NCBI GenBank assembly: GCA_033980235.1
Contig: CM067072.1
Coordinates: forward strand, 32,153,759-32,217,758
Length of the DNA stretch: 64,000 bases
Direction: 5' to 3'
From: Diadema setosum
Lineage: Eukaryota; Echinodermata; Echinoidea; Diadematoida; Diadematidae
Position 1 is the first letter of the stretch. Each line of letters opens with the position of its first letter. Of this stretch, positions 10,520 through 22,768 are shown one piece after another. The translations under genes were made by a program, and so were the position numbers. The notes under the pieces are model-generated. The model was given only the letters and a program-made list of their open reading frames with translations. It was not told where the DNA came from and searched no databases.

Positions 10520-11052
10520 AGGACAAGTTCACCTTCATTAACATAAGGATTAAGAGAATGCAGCAATATTTCACATCGGTGAAAGTTTGAAGAAAATTGG
10601 ACAATCGATGCAAAAGTTATGAATTTTTAAAACTTTGTGTTGGAACCGCTGGATGAGGAGACTACTAAGGCTCGGGATGTCATATGAGTACAACAGTATA
10701 AAGAAAATGTAAAGAAAATTTAACATATTTTCACTTTTTTTTGCATAATAAAAGAGCACTTGACTTGCCTCTTTCTAAAGGCAATGGGAAAATATTACCC
10801 GTAACATATGTCAGTAACGAGTCAAGGGAATGTGTACTTTTTTCAAAAGATGAAATTTTGTGAAATTCTCTTTATATTTTCCTTATATTGTTGTACGCAT
10901 GTGACATCATACACTACAGTAGTCTTCTCATCCAGCGGTGACTGCACAAAAACTTCAAAAATTCATAACTTTTGAACGGATTGTCTGATTTTCCTCAAAC
11001 TTTTAATGATGTGTTCTACGATTGCTACATTCTCTCAAGGTGAACTTGTCCT
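10520..11052. mobile_element. TTAA MITE family 4 (AGGACAAGTTCACC), copy 1
   Basis: A 533-bp non-autonomous element with terminal inverted repeats AGGACAAGTTCACCTTCAT and (A)AGGTGAACTTGTCCT, flanked by TTAA at 10516-10519 and 11053-11056. Internal halves are also partly complementary: CAAAAGTTATGAATTTTT near 10613 against AAAATTCATAACTTTTGAA near 10957. Other copies are at 49666-50195 (right end decayed) and 53707-54276. Confidence 0.9.
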
Positions 11053-11056
11053 TTAA

Positions 11057-11475
11057 CACCTAACGTTAGCACATTAGCAGTTGTATAACGTAGACAGTAC
11101 AGGCCCACTACTACTAACGTTAGATGTATTTGTAGGGCTAGAGCCAGGTCCAGGGCAAGGGACTGTAGTCTATACAGAAGGTGTAGATGTAGATCTACTA
11201 ACGTTTAGAGTCTAATAAATGCTGGGCCTGTATAAAATTTAGCGGGTCTGAAGTATAAATAGCTGGCGTCTAGAATTAGGATCTAACCTTAGTCAAGATC
11301 TGGGCCACTGATTCTACCTAACGTTAGAGGTTTCTAGTAACCTACTAGATTATGTAGGCAGTTTTGTTGTAAAGACCCAGCTAACAAGGCCTAGCTAGAC
11401 CTAAGTTTCGACATCTAGAGGTTCTAAAATCTATGCATATATTATATATCTAACGTTAGGCTAACTTTGATCTAA
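11057..11475. repeat. Dispersed CTAACGTTAG / TCTAGATCTA words
   Basis: At least five CTAACGTTAG-like palindromes occur within about 400 bases (for example 11061, 11116, 11317, 11451). This is low-complexity background with no coding signal. Confidence 0.6.
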
Positions 11476-11691
11476 GTAAAAGTTCACGTTAGATCTAACA
11501 TTTCTATCTTGATCTAATATTAGAATAACCTAACATTAGCTCTAACTTTAGCACTAATACTAGTCTCTAGACCAGAGGTCTAAGGTTGACACCACTCTTT
11601 ATGGTACTGTAGCAGGCCCGTAGTCAGGATTTTTCAAGGGGGGGGGTACGGTCACTAAAAAAAACGGACCTTCGGTACCAATACCAATGAT

Positions 11692-11771
<80 letters not shown>

Positions 11772-12455
11772 ACCCTGCACCTCAAAACAAACAAAAAGTC
11801 GCCAGACATGAATTTTTAGTTAAGACCATATTCTGAAAGAGCAGACTTTAAGCTTTAAAATGATGTATAACTCAAATCAAATTGACTCTCCTAACCTATC
11901 TAAATATTGGAAAGAAAGCACAAACTCAGGAAAAGTGTGAACTGAGAAAAGAGGCTCTGAAGTACAGTGTCTATTCAAGCGCTTAATCTTTACCAAACCG
12001 TGCTGGCTGTGCGATGAATGGGACAAAAAACAGGAATTAAACCACCAGAGTAACAGCAATGAAGGGATTACCAGATTAAACTGAAATTAAGCATGCCTCA
12101 CTAACACAATCTGCCTACAAATTAATGCCAACTTTCAAAGCAGTTGTACTATCCTTTCAAAAGTTATTAGAGTTGAAAGTGAAGAGTGTGGACAAGGTTT
12201 TTCTGAAATGAAAAAGGGATTCTAAAGACACACCTAATCACACTATTCTACCAAAAATGTTCCGAGATAAACTGCTCAAAAAACACACTTTCCTGCCCGT
12301 TTTATGATACCAAATTTTAGCATAATGTAAAGGAAGACCCGCTCTTTCAGAAATATGAAAAAGTCAAGTTCGGCTAGGTTGACCCATTTCACTTATTTTC
12401 AGTCCTCACGCAAAATCAGCGTGTGCGACTTTATGTTCGTTTTGAGGTGCACGGT

Positions 12456-12501
<46 letters not shown>

Positions 12502-12709
12502 TGTATATTCTTTGGACGACCGAACTACAAAAGTTGTATAAGAATTTGCGCGCGAAGCGCGCCGCAAATTGTGAATTTTGACTGTTTTAATGACGTTTTT
12601 TTTTGTCTGTTGCATGCAATCGCGTTACGGTATCCTTCATCTAGGAAATAGTAAAAACTCATTTTGCCAGGAAGTTGCAAAGTTTAGATGTGTTCGAGAC
12701 TCTGCGCGC
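11476..12709. repeat. Segmental tandem duplication, unit 1 (with MITE insert)
   Basis: Begins GTAAAAGTTCACGTTAGATC and recurs at 12710 (offset 1,234). The shared content, in order, is: a CTAACATTAG-rich block; GACCAGAGGTCTAAGGTTGA; a G-run; GGTACCAATACCAATGATGA; a CA tract; an AT tract; GGTGTATATTCTTTGGACGA; and TGCGCGCGAAGCGCGCCGCA. Unit 1 differs by MITE family 1 (11768-12459) inserted in the AT tract. Confidence 0.93.
11768..12459. mobile_element. MITE family 1 (TGTGACC), copy 2
   Basis: A 692-bp copy with ends TGTGACCCTGCACCTCAAAA and GAGGTGCACGGTCACA, inserted inside an (AT)n tract. The paralogous segment at 12953-12982 has the same flanks with a continuous AT tract and no insert, which is a direct empty-site comparison. 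Divergence from copy 1 is modest. No coding capacity. Confidence 0.92.
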
Positions 12710-12924
12710 GTAAAAGTTCACGTTAGATCTAACATTTCTATCTTGATCTAATATTAGAATAACCTAACATTAGCTCTAACTTTAGCACTAATACTAGTCT
12801 CTAGACCAGAGGTCTAAGGTTGACACCACTCTTTATGGTACTGTAGCAGGCCCGTAGCCAGGATTTTTCAAGGGGGGGTGCGGTCACTAAAAAAAACGGA
12901 CCTTCGGTACCAATACCAATGATG

Positions 12925-12955
<31 letters not shown>

Positions 12956-13192
12956 TATGTATATATATATATATATATATAGGTGTATATTCTTTGGACG
13001 ACCGAACTACAAAAGTTGTATAAGAATTTGCGCGCGAAGCGCGCCGCAAATTGTGAATTTTGACTGTTTTAATGACTTTTTTTTTGTCTGTTGCATGCAA
13101 TCGCGTTACGGTATCCTTCATCTAGGAAATAGTAAAAACTCATTTTGCCAGGAAGTTGCAAAGTTTAGTTGTGTTCGAGACTCTGCGCGCGT
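12710..13192. repeat. Segmental tandem duplication, unit 2 (empty site)
   Basis: Nearly identical to unit 1 minus the MITE. The left junction joins GCGCGCG to TAAAAGTTC, and the right side continues into GTAGCGCGCC. The two parental breakpoints share GTA, which suggests a microhomology-mediated or slippage duplication. Confidence 0.92.
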
Positions 13193-15380
13193 AGCGCGCC
13201 GCAAAATTGAGAATAGTGATTTTCCTGGTGTTGTTTTAACTTTTTTTTTTCTATTGTATACCCGCGTTAGTAGGCCTGAAGTCAGGATTTTTAAAGGAAG
13301 GGGGGATTGCGTTAATTAACAAAACGGTCCTTTGATACTGTCCCGAGAGGGGTAGCGACAATTAAAAGGTGGACACCATGCTCATACATGGACTTTCAAA
13401 ATGGCCCCTAAACGAGTAATGATCATATGATTTTTTCGGGCCTTAAAAACATGTATTCCTTAAATGTTTCCTGCACCCTAAAGAAGTACTTCATCATGAT
13501 TGAACAATATACCATTTTCCCAAATTTCGGCCTTTTTGATACCCTGTGATTACATACGCTCGTACATCACACTTTCCATCTAATCCGTGAGAAAAAAACG
13601 GCCCCTATTACGCGTTTTCTTTAGCGAGTATGGTCACGGTGTCCATTTCAGTTGGAGTTTTCCATCCCATTGGATGCTGTTTGGAAGATGAAACATTCAC
13701 TTTACTATACAGTATATCAGCCGATGGTATGCGAGTTTGACAAAAACGAAAATAAATAAGAAAATTTTTAAAACAAAATGAATTGTAAATGTGAACCATT
13801 TATATTTTGCCTCCTTCTGGTAGGATATTTCCAGCATTTCCGAACTTTCAAATAATCATTTTAGATTTAATAATATTAAAGGTAGTAGATCCGATTCGCA
13901 AACATCTCCAACATCAGTCAAATGTCATATTAACCATCATGCTAAGAAGATTTTCTTTGTGAAATTTAGAGGTCAGTGAAATTCAAAAATTAAACATCCG
14001 TTAGCCATTGGAAGAAGTTGAGTGCAAATTCAGACCTCAGGCTTAGTGGTCAGATGTTTTCCTATTTGATTTGATCTGTCTTACTGTGCACACTAAGATA
14101 CATACTGGAATGGTTATTTCTTATTTATTAAATTATAGTAGCATATTTGGTTACTAGCTGTCTCTAGGCATTTTCGAATTTGGGCTGCAAAGAGATCCAC
14201 TACCTTTAAGCTAATAGAGAGATAAGTAAATAATGATAAAATAAACAAACAAAAAAGAATGAGTTTCTTTTGTAATACTATCTGAAAAACTTTTTACTTT
14301 ACCATTTTACTTCATAGCTCAGCACTTTCCATTCTCTCTCATACCCTCTTACCCATTACATTTAAATGAAATACAACTAAAATGAGTTTGCGTGCATGCA
14401 TAATACTCTTTGGAAATTATAAGTAAAAATGTTCTTAGGTTTTGGCTCACTTTAAAATGAGAACCAATAGAACTGTCACAACATGAGAAAATGTATAAGT
14501 AATAATCAACACTACATTTCCGAATTTGGCCTGCAAAGAAATCCGCTACCTGTAAGTTAGAAAAGAGATTAGTAAATAATGATAAAATACACAACAAAAA
14601 AGAATGAGTTTCTACCGCCGTATCCCGAACAGAGCCTGAAACGGTGCAGGCTCAAGAAATCGTTTGTACTATAATACGTCTTGAAGTACTGTGTGATACT
14701 GTTGACTCAGACTTCTACAAAGCTGTAAGTGAGAATTGTAATCCAATCCGACTCATTACCTGAGATATTTATGAAAATATATCAATAAAGAATGTAAATT
14801 AAATAACGATGCGTCACAATGCAGTCTAACGCTGTCACAATGCTATCATACATAGGGTTTTTCACTGACTGTTTTTACTCCGGAGCTCTTGCAATATTCA
14901 GGCTTTTCCTACTATATCTTTGTGAGACGTAGATATAAAATGTCTCAGGTTTTCGATTATAATAATTTCGAGGAAATTTCTTTAATTTTTATCATATATG
15001 TAAACTTGAGGCTATTAGATTTTCATCCACTTACCTCTGTTCCTGTGAAAAAATGCAAGTGTCAACCTCAATGTCATCCACGAATCGCACGTACTCGGGC
15101 GGCCAGTGGAAAAAAAAAAAAAACACCGGTCACACGCGCCAAGGGCCATGGCATGCAGTGCCAATATAATAATAGCTCGCACAAATTGATACATAACATT
15201 TGTGTTTGTGTGCATGGGGACGATCCGATGGTTCATACAACAAAAGGGTTTCGTACAATTATTTTTAACAATGTTAAACGTACTCTTCCACATTTACGTA
15301 GCATATAATGTGTCTTTATATTTATTTGGATTGTTATCTTGAGAATTGCTAAAAACCGTTATTATGAAAAAGTGGACCTT
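13193..15380. other. Non-coding spacer
   Basis: AT-rich sequence with short degraded repeats, for example AAAATTGAGAATAGTG and a GGCCTGAAGTCAGGATTTTT block near 13273 resembling the one in the duplicated units. Frames up to 139 codons (14889-15308) lack any recognisable domain and run through poly-A. No gene called. Confidence 0.5.
14170..14615. repeat. Direct repeat pair about 345 bp apart
   Basis: The block with CGAATTTGG(G/C)CTGCAAAGA, then ..TCC(A/G)CTACCT.TAAG, then AGTAAATAATGATAAAATA, occurs at about 14172-14271 and again at about 14518-14611. It is a diverged direct duplication of about 100 bases. Origin unknown. Confidence 0.8.
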
Positions 15381-15385
15381 TCAGA

Positions 15386-15445
15386 ATTTTTTTTTTTTTT
15401 GGGGGGGGGGGGGGTGCGTACGCACCCGACGCACCCCCCCCGGCT
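15386..15445. repeat. T-run / G-run junction with C-run hairpin
   Basis: About 14 T run directly into about 13 G, then TGCGTACGCACCCGACG, a run of C and GGCTACGGGCCTG. The G-run and C-run can pair across TGCGTACGCA. Similar T-to-G junctions are at about 45697 and 47341. Confidence 0.8.
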
Positions 15446-15884
15446 ACGGGCCTGTGTAGACCTACATGGGCTTAGAAATAGAGTCTAGGATTTTGGCCTA
15501 GGTGTTTTATATAATAATACAAGCGAGTCTACAACCAAGCGATCTTGCCATTCGAATATGCCCGAAAGAGAGAGAGAGAGAGAGAGAAAGTGTTCAGTCC
15601 TGACTGCCAACCTCTCCTAATCTGTGAATCATTTACATGTACTCTTCTAGTTTACAAATAGATCTAGTCAAAAAGGAACTATTTAGAAATGTCTTTACTC
15701 ATAAGTACCAACTTCTTATGTTAATGTCTCATAGAATAAAGGTTCATTTGAAAAAAAAAAATACATTTTTAATCGATCGTTTGTACCGACTCACTGAAAC
15801 CTGAATATCTTCCTTCTTCTTTTTTAAATTTTCAAAAAGCTAGAAAAAAAAATCACATCTCAATAAAAGAGATATATCTATAGT

Positions 15885-16176
15885 TAGGTGATACGCTATC
15901 AGCGTATCACCTATTGTGATTGTCAAAATCTCTCTTTATTTTTTAGGTGATACGCTATCAGCGTATCACCTATTGTGGTTGTCAAAATCTCTCTTTATTA
16001 GGTGATACGCTTTTAGCGTATCACCTATTGTGTTTGTCAAAATCTTCCTTTCTTTCTTTTTAGGTGATACGCTATCAGCGTATCACCTATTGTGATTGTC
16101 AAAATCTCTCTTTATTTTTAGGTGATACGCTATCAGCGTATCACCTATTGTGATTGTCAAAATTTCTCTTTTTTTT
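15885..16176. repeat. Five tandem units, each with a 27-bp palindrome
   Basis: Units start at 15885, 15944, 15999, 16061 and 16119 (spacing 55-62 bases). Each begins with the dyad TAGGTGATACGCT(ATC or TTT)AGCGTATCACCTA written as two 12-13-base arms, then TTGTG(A/G/T)TTGTCAAAATCT and a T-rich linker. Two units differ in the loop (TTT in place of ATC) while the arms are conserved. It forms the left edge of the composite array. Confidence 0.95.
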
Positions 16177-17503
16177 TATTCTTCTTTCTTTCTGCCACAT
16201 TTTGTGTCGTCAATATCTCAAGAATGACATTACGAAATAACATGACATTTTCAGTCAACATGTCTCATGACAAAATCTAGCCACAATAAGGTTTTCATGA
16301 CAGTAACATATCTATGACGTCATCTAGGCGCCATTTTGTGATTTTCGGACTTTGTCACATGATCGATCATAACTTCATAACTACAGATGTCATTTCTGTA
16401 TCATTTTCGGTGGACATAAAGTTCAGGTCACGCTCTATCTTACTTTTTAACGCTAGTTACACCGGTCATCATTACGCGCGCGTAAGCGCGCGTCAAAATT
16501 TTAAAAGGCTCAAAACGACTTCCCAATGGGAAATCTCGAAGTTTCAGACAATTTTAAGCGTTTCAAACATTTTCTCGCGTGCGCGTCCGTCCGCGCAATT
16601 TCGCGCGCAGAGCCCGTAAGCAACATGAAAATGCAATTTTTTTGACTCATTTGGATTCCTTATACTTTGAGTAACAAAATCCATTGATTTCCGATCGATT
16701 TCGACCTATAACAAAGGAATGCACTGGCGTCAAAGTTGAAATTCTGCGTGCGCGTCTTTCTGCAAATATAGTGAAAAAAACATGTCTTTGTTTATTTCGC
16801 CATAGCTCTTTAAATCGTCCGTTGACCCTATATTTCTATTGCATATTACTAAAGTATATGAATTGGAAATAACATTCCTAGTATCAATATTGCCAGGAAA
16901 GCGCGATGACGTCATCATATCGTCATTTTAAATAAAAAAGTGGAATTATTTTTTTTGAGGTACTGTTTCAGACATTCATTTGCTCGTATCTCTGTTGTTT
17001 AAGCTCAATATCATCCCAAATTTAGATATGTTGTACTTTGAACATTTGCCTCTCAAGTCCATGTGATGGTTTTGAAATACGATGACGTCATCATACTAGA
17101 AATTGTGATTAAAGGTAAAGACTCAAATTCAGACAAGTTTACGTGTTATGTCTATGGGAGGTGATTTTTTTTTTAAACCATGCATTGACTTGACAACGTT
17201 TAAGCACCTTTACCTCATCTGATTTTGCTCCATTTCCTCTGAAACATACGTATGTTGTAGCTGAGACAATAAGCTTTAGTAATCGTGCATTTTATGTTTT
17301 AAAATCTCCTCATTAGGTTGATAATTTTGTAGTTTAAAACTGAAAATGAGAATGCAATCTGTACAGAACGATTCCCAATTTTTCTTTGCAACTGTATATT
17401 GATCGAATCCACGCTGCCACTTGTGAGAAGTTGAATAGCGCCATCACAAGTCAACTAGTCACGATAGTATTATTATATATTTAAGTTTCGCACTCAATCT
17501 TCA

Positions 17504-17585
17504 GGACAGCCGTGTGGCGTAATCGCTTAGCGCTGGGTGTTCATAACGCCATACCGGAAGGAGAGAAGTTCGACTCCCGCAGGAC
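17504..17585 (+). mobile_element. tRNA-Met-like module, long-unit head 1, copy a
   Basis: About 82 bases with an A-box-like TGGCGTAATCGCTTAGCGC and a B-box-like AGTTCGACTCCCGC. GGTG..CGCC can close a 7-base loop TTCATAA whose central triplet is CAT, so a tRNA-Met-like origin is inferred. It is followed by a T-rich stretch and a GGCAG(G)TCAGCTTTACTCC body. Other copies are at 20286-20375, 24930-25016 and 36861-36950. The acceptor stem is not conserved, so it is a SINE-like derivative and not a functional tRNA. Confidence 0.65.
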
Positions 17586-18117
17586 TTTTCCCGATCTTTT
17601 TTTTTTCTTTTTTTTTTCGGCAGGTCAGCTTTACTCCGATGTCATTTATCATATTATTTTATCAAGTGTACGTAACCCATGAACACGGCTGCTCTATTTC
17701 CCTTGTTTTGTATTGGAGTTTGGAGATTGGGTTTGCTTCATTAATTTTGTCACACTTAATGTTGTAAATTGCCCCTTGTTACAGTGTCCCGCTTGCCACC
17801 TTTCGTTTGCTCTTTCCTTTCCTCTTCATTGGTTATTGTTATACTGTAACAGGATAGGTAGGAACATGTACGTTTAGATAACTGGCAGGAATGGGAGCTG
17901 AATTGATTAACTCTAGTCCAGGTGTATGGCGTCTCGCTCATCTCTTTGAAATTCCAGGTTGTTATTGTTTGACCCAATAACGGAGACGTAGACAGGTTTT
18001 ATGTTGCTATAGAGGTATCTTGTGCCACATGAATGGAAGGCATCACTGTTTAGTAGTAGTAATGAACTTTTTCATGTTGTAAATGATATAAAGATATGAA
18101 TTTCACATCCAATCTTC

Positions 18118-18205
18118 GGGACAGCCGTGTGGCTTTATAGTCGCTTAGCGCGCTGCATGGTCATTATGCACTACCTTAGGACGAGATGTTCGAGACCCGC
18201 AGGAC
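18118..18205 (+). mobile_element. tRNA-like module, long-unit head 2, copy a
   Basis: A second, related tRNA-like block about 600 bases downstream of head 1: CAGCCGTGTGGCTTTATAG (A-box side) and ATGTTCGAGACCCGC (B-box side). It has a palindromic anticodon-arm equivalent TGCAT..ATGCA. The downstream body again starts GGCAGTTCAGCTT. Copies are at 25606-25694 and 37543-37632. Confidence 0.6.
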
Positions 18206-19536
18206 GCTATTATTTTTTTTTCTCTCTCTTTCTTTGTTTTTCTTTTGGCAGTTCAGCTTCATTCCAATGTCATTACCCCACGACACACAGTCACTCAAGT
18301 TCCTTTTTTTTTTGTCGGAGGCTGGAGGTTGGATTTGCTTCATTTACCATACGTAATGTTGTAAATTGCCTTTGGTATACAGTGCCCCGCTTGCCACCTT
18401 TCGTTTTCTCTTTCCTTTTCTCTACGTTTGTTCCTGTTACACTGCACAAGACAGGTCGGGAAATAATTTACATAACTCAACTGGAGCAGGAATGGCAACT
18501 GAATAAATTAACTCTAGGCCAGGTGTATGGCGTCTTGCTCATCTCTTTGAAATTCCAGATTGTTATTGTTTGACCCAATAGCGAAATTGTAGACAGGTTT
18601 TATGTTGCTATAGAGGTATCTTGTGCCACATGAGTAGAAGGCATCACTGTTTAGTAGTAGTAATGAACTTTTTCATGTCCCTCCATGTCAGTTATAGGGG
18701 TTATAGGGGTTGTGTGTCTATCTGCCAAAGAAAAGGAAAACTTATTTTCGTCATGGCTGTTTCTTTATACGTAGCCGTAGGTGATGAGTGTTGTTGGTAT
18801 CTGAGCAGTGAATAACACAACATCAGGCTGAAATCCCCCTTATATACTCGCTAAGCGTTCAATTGATATTTATCATCTTGATTTATGTAGTCAATCACTG
18901 CTAATGGACGGTTACAGAATTATGTTATGACACCTTTCACTGAAAGTTTGTAAAGCAAAGTTTGTGGACAAGGCAAGCAATTGTACATGAATAATACCAT
19001 TGATTTCAGAGGGAAATTATTGTATACCTAAATTAATGTAAGGGTATCATTGCTTTGGAATTGCTGAGACAATATTATCTTGGCACGAGGGCTTCCACTT
19101 CTAATAACTGATCCCTTTGAAGATGTGTCAGTCACGGGTGATCGTCATGATTCACCTTTCACGTAGAAGGTATACGTTCCACACTCTTAGTTCGAGAAGA
19201 CTTACCATCATACTTCAAATTGTGATTAAAGGTAAAGACTCAAAATCAGACAAGTTGACGTGTTATGTCTATGGAAGGTGATTTTTTTTTAACCATGCAT
19301 TGACTTGACAACGTTTAATCACCTTTAATTCAGCTGATTTTGCTCCATTTCCTCTGAAACGTAAGTATGTGGTAGCTCAGACAATAAGCTGCAGTAATCA
19401 TGCATTTTATTTTTTCAAATCTCATTAGGTTGATAATTTTGCAGCTAAAAACTGAAAATGAGAATGGAATGTGGACAAAACGATTCCTGAATCATCTTTC
19501 ACATATAAGCTTACGTTCCTCATATTTTCTCGTCAA

Positions 19537-19621
19537 GACGTACATGGCCGAGAGGATAAAGGCGACGTCACAAGAGACGTGAGGTTGCACACGTACGGGT
19601 TCGAACCCCATAAGAGCACGA
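19537..19621 (+). mobile_element. tRNA-Leu-like SINE head, copy 1
   Basis: Contains A-box ATGGCCGAGAGGATAAAGGC and B-box GGGTTCGAACCCC, about 50 bases apart, the layout of an internal RNA polymerase III promoter. The extra CACACGTAC before the B-box makes the T-arm irregular. It is more diverged than later copies (ACGTCACAAGAGACGT in place of the perfect anticodon arm). Confidence 0.7.
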
Positions 19622-19705
19622 AACAAAATACTTATATCTTTTGCTTTTTTCCTTTTATGGAGTATTCACCTTCGTCCATGTAGAAATCACGTTTTCATGT
19701 AAACG

Positions 19706-19706
19706 T

Positions 19707-19741
<35 letters not shown>

Positions 19742-19750
19742 CACCCACAC
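19706..19750. repeat. (CA)n microsatellite
   Basis: An interrupted CA tract. It follows the tRNA-Leu-like head at a fixed distance, as in the other units (27222, 29233, 31303, 39205). Confidence 0.95.
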
Positions 19751-20285
19751 AATATCCCTTTGTTTTGTGTTTGAGACCACATAGCTTTGACAGGCAACTT
19801 GGACTTGAAATTACAAATGTTAAAGTGAAGATGACTCTTAAAAGACCGCATGGCCATGTTTGATTTTTTGTTGTTGTTTTTTTTTTTGCAATATAAAGAC
19901 CTATTGGTAAATATTCATTCACATATCCTTTCCAATCAACTTGCTTGGACACGCCGACACCAAACGAAATTTTCAATTAGTTGCATGACAGAAACAATTT
20001 CATCTGAATTATGTAGGACTGTATAAAGAATTGGACTTCACGAACATTTCTCAATATTACTTCAAGTCGCTACTTAACATTATTTTCGTTGTCGATCACT
20101 GAAAATGAGAATGGAATCTGGTTGAAACGATTCCCGATTTATCTTTGTAACTGTATATTGATCGAATCCACGCGGCCACTCGTGGGAAGTTGAATAGCGC
20201 TATCAGTCACTTGACGTATATAGCCAAAAAACTGAATATCAATGTATAGCATACATAGATATATTTAAGTTTCGCACAAGATCTT

Positions 20286-20375
20286 CGGATCTTCCGTGTG
20301 GCAGATTTGCTTAGCACGCTGCGTGTTTATAATGCCCGACCGGAAGGAGAGAAGTTAATCGAGTCCCGCAGGACT
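20286..20375 (+). mobile_element. tRNA-Met-like module, head 1, copy b
   Basis: A decayed copy of the head-1 module: CCGTGTGGCAGATTTGCTTAG and TAATCGAGTCCCGCAGGAC mark the two boxes. The same TTTTCCTGCAGTTCAGCTTC body follows. Confidence 0.55.
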
Positions 20376-20760
20376 TTTTCCTTTTATTTGTTTTCTTTTT
20401 TTTTTCCTGCAGTTCAGCTTCACTCTGATGTCACGAACACAGCTACTCTATTTCCCTTGTTTTGTATTGGAGTTTGGAGGTTGGGTTTGCTTCATTAATT
20501 TTGTCACACGTAATGTTGTAAATTGCCCCTTGAATTAAAACAGTACCCCGCTCGCCACCATTCGTTTTCTCTTTCCTTTTCTCTTCATTTGTTCTTGTTA
20601 TATGTAGCAGGATATTTAGGAACGTGTACGTTTACATAATTAACAGGAATGGGAACTGAATTAATTAACTCTAGTCCAGGTGCATGGCGTCTCGCTTATC
20701 TCTTTGGAATTCCAGGTTGTTATTGTTTGACCAAATGACGGAGTTAAAGACAGGCAGGGA

Positions 20761-22768
20761 AGGAAGTGACGTGATATTGCTTCATAATGAGGAATTTCGG
20801 GCAACACCTTTCCAAGTGTAGTGATTATGACGGGGTTCTCTGTCGTTTATTTTCGTCATGGTTGTTTCACTAGTTGAGCCATAGGTGACATATGTTGTTG
20901 GCATCTGGGAGAATAGAACAGATCTGTACCAAACTGGAATAGCCCTATAAGCAATGTGGTAAGCGTTCAATTTTTTGCATTATCTTTCTTCTTTAAAGTC
21001 AGTCACTACTGATCGAAATACACAATATAATATGACACGTTCTACTGGTAGTTTAGGAAAAGGGAGTTAATGCACGATGCAATGATAAATGTGCTACCAT
21101 TGATTTTAGAGACGTCATTGTGGTGTGGTACTGGTGATGGTAAGGGAACCATAGATTGCTTTTAAAGTAATGAGACAATCATTGGACCTTTGCATCAAGA
21201 CCGTATTCCCATCTAGAATATAATGCATGTTCGTGCGGCGTTGTTGTTTTTTTTTAATCCTGACGTGGGCATTTTCTTTTTCTTGTTTTTAATTCAAGAA
21301 TGTTATATCTAAATTTGTTTCTTTCCCCTAACATTTTTTTTTTGTTGAATATAAAGTTGGACGTTCCGTGACCGAATAGAAAAGCAGCGATTTAGTTACA
21401 GTTTCAATGCATCTTGTTTACCATCTTCTCATACATTAAATTGATGGTTTTTATATTTGACATGGTCTGTCTATTTGCCAGTTTATGCTTATAAAACACT
21501 GCTATAACAACTAATACATTTGCTTCACTTGTCACACGCAATTATATGGATTGCAGTTGTGCTTGCATTTTTGCTTTTGCCACCTCTCGTTTTTCTCTCC
21601 CCCTTTCCCTCACTTTGGTTTTGTTATACTGCAGATGGGAATGAGTACAATAACATAACCCAACTTGAGGTAGGAATGAGAACTGAATAAATTAACTCTA
21701 GGCCAGGTGTATATAGCGTCTCGCTCATATCTTTGAAATTTCAGGTTTTCATTGTTCGACCAACGGAGTTGAAGACAGGCTTTATGTTGCTATAGAGGTA
21801 TCTCGCGCCACACGAATGGAATGCATACGCTGTTTAGTATTAGTAATGAACTTTTTCATGTCCATCCCTGCCAATAAAAGTGTGTTTGACGAGGTTCTGT
21901 GTCATTCTGCCTACGAGAAAACAAAGTTTTATTTTCGCCATGGCTGTTTCGCTATGCGTAGCCGTGGGTGATGGATGTTGTTGGCATGTGGGCAGTAAAG
22001 AACCGAGTATCATGGTATAATACCCCCCCCCCCCCCCCGTTAGGTTCTAAGCGTTCAATACGGTGATATATCTTTCTTCTTTATTATATCAATCACTGCC
22101 GATGGAATTACAGAATTATGTTATTACACGTTTCACTCAAAGCTTAAAAAACAAAGTTAATGCACGATACAAGTAATGGTGCATGAGTCATATAGACCAT
22201 TGATTTTAGGTGAGAAATTATGATATGCCTCTAGTAGGGGTGTCATTGATTAGGAATTAATGAAACGATTAAGCACTCCTTCCATTTCTAACTGTCCCCT
22301 TTGAATGTGTGTCGATCACGTGAGATCGTCATAAATTATCATCCACGTATAAGCTTACGTTCAAAGTGTACTCTTAGTTAGAGGAGACCTATAGTTACAT
22401 GGTTAAAGGCGATGTCTCTTTCGCTGGAGCCGTACGTTTGGCCCATTTTTCTTTTGCCCTTTTCTCTTTAATTGAGGTATCACTTTCGTCCAGGATAAAT
22501 CACATTCTCATGTAAACAGACTCACTTGCTCTATATCCCTTGTTTTGTATCGGAGGCTTCATTGGTTTTAATGCTGGTAAATCTCACAGGCTTGTATATA
22601 GCTGAAAGAGATCTCTGAACTGATCATTGTAATAGCAAGATTAGAGGGAGTCATATTGGTTATGTAAATAATGGTCAAAGGTCATGTTTCAAAAGGCCAC
22701 TGTTAATGCCAGGATGGTTATAAACACTTAATTGTCATGTTTTATTTGTACGTGCCGAGGATCACTTG
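20761..22768. repeat. Decayed array-derived sequence
   Basis: Contains remnants of the array body, for example AGGTAGGAATGAGAACTGAA and CTCTAGGCCAGGTGTATA near 21660-21720, GTAGCCGTGGGTGATG near 21957, a 17-base C-run at 22022, and GAAGCTTACGTTC-like words near 22350. No gene recognised. Confidence 0.6.

Noticed and set aside
14889..15308. 139-codon frame
   Set aside because: It runs through a poly-A tract and has no recognisable domain, splice structure or codon pattern.
15885..16176. CRISPR-like array
   Set aside because: The units are direct tandem repeats with near-identical linkers and no unique spacers, in an animal genome with no cas genes.
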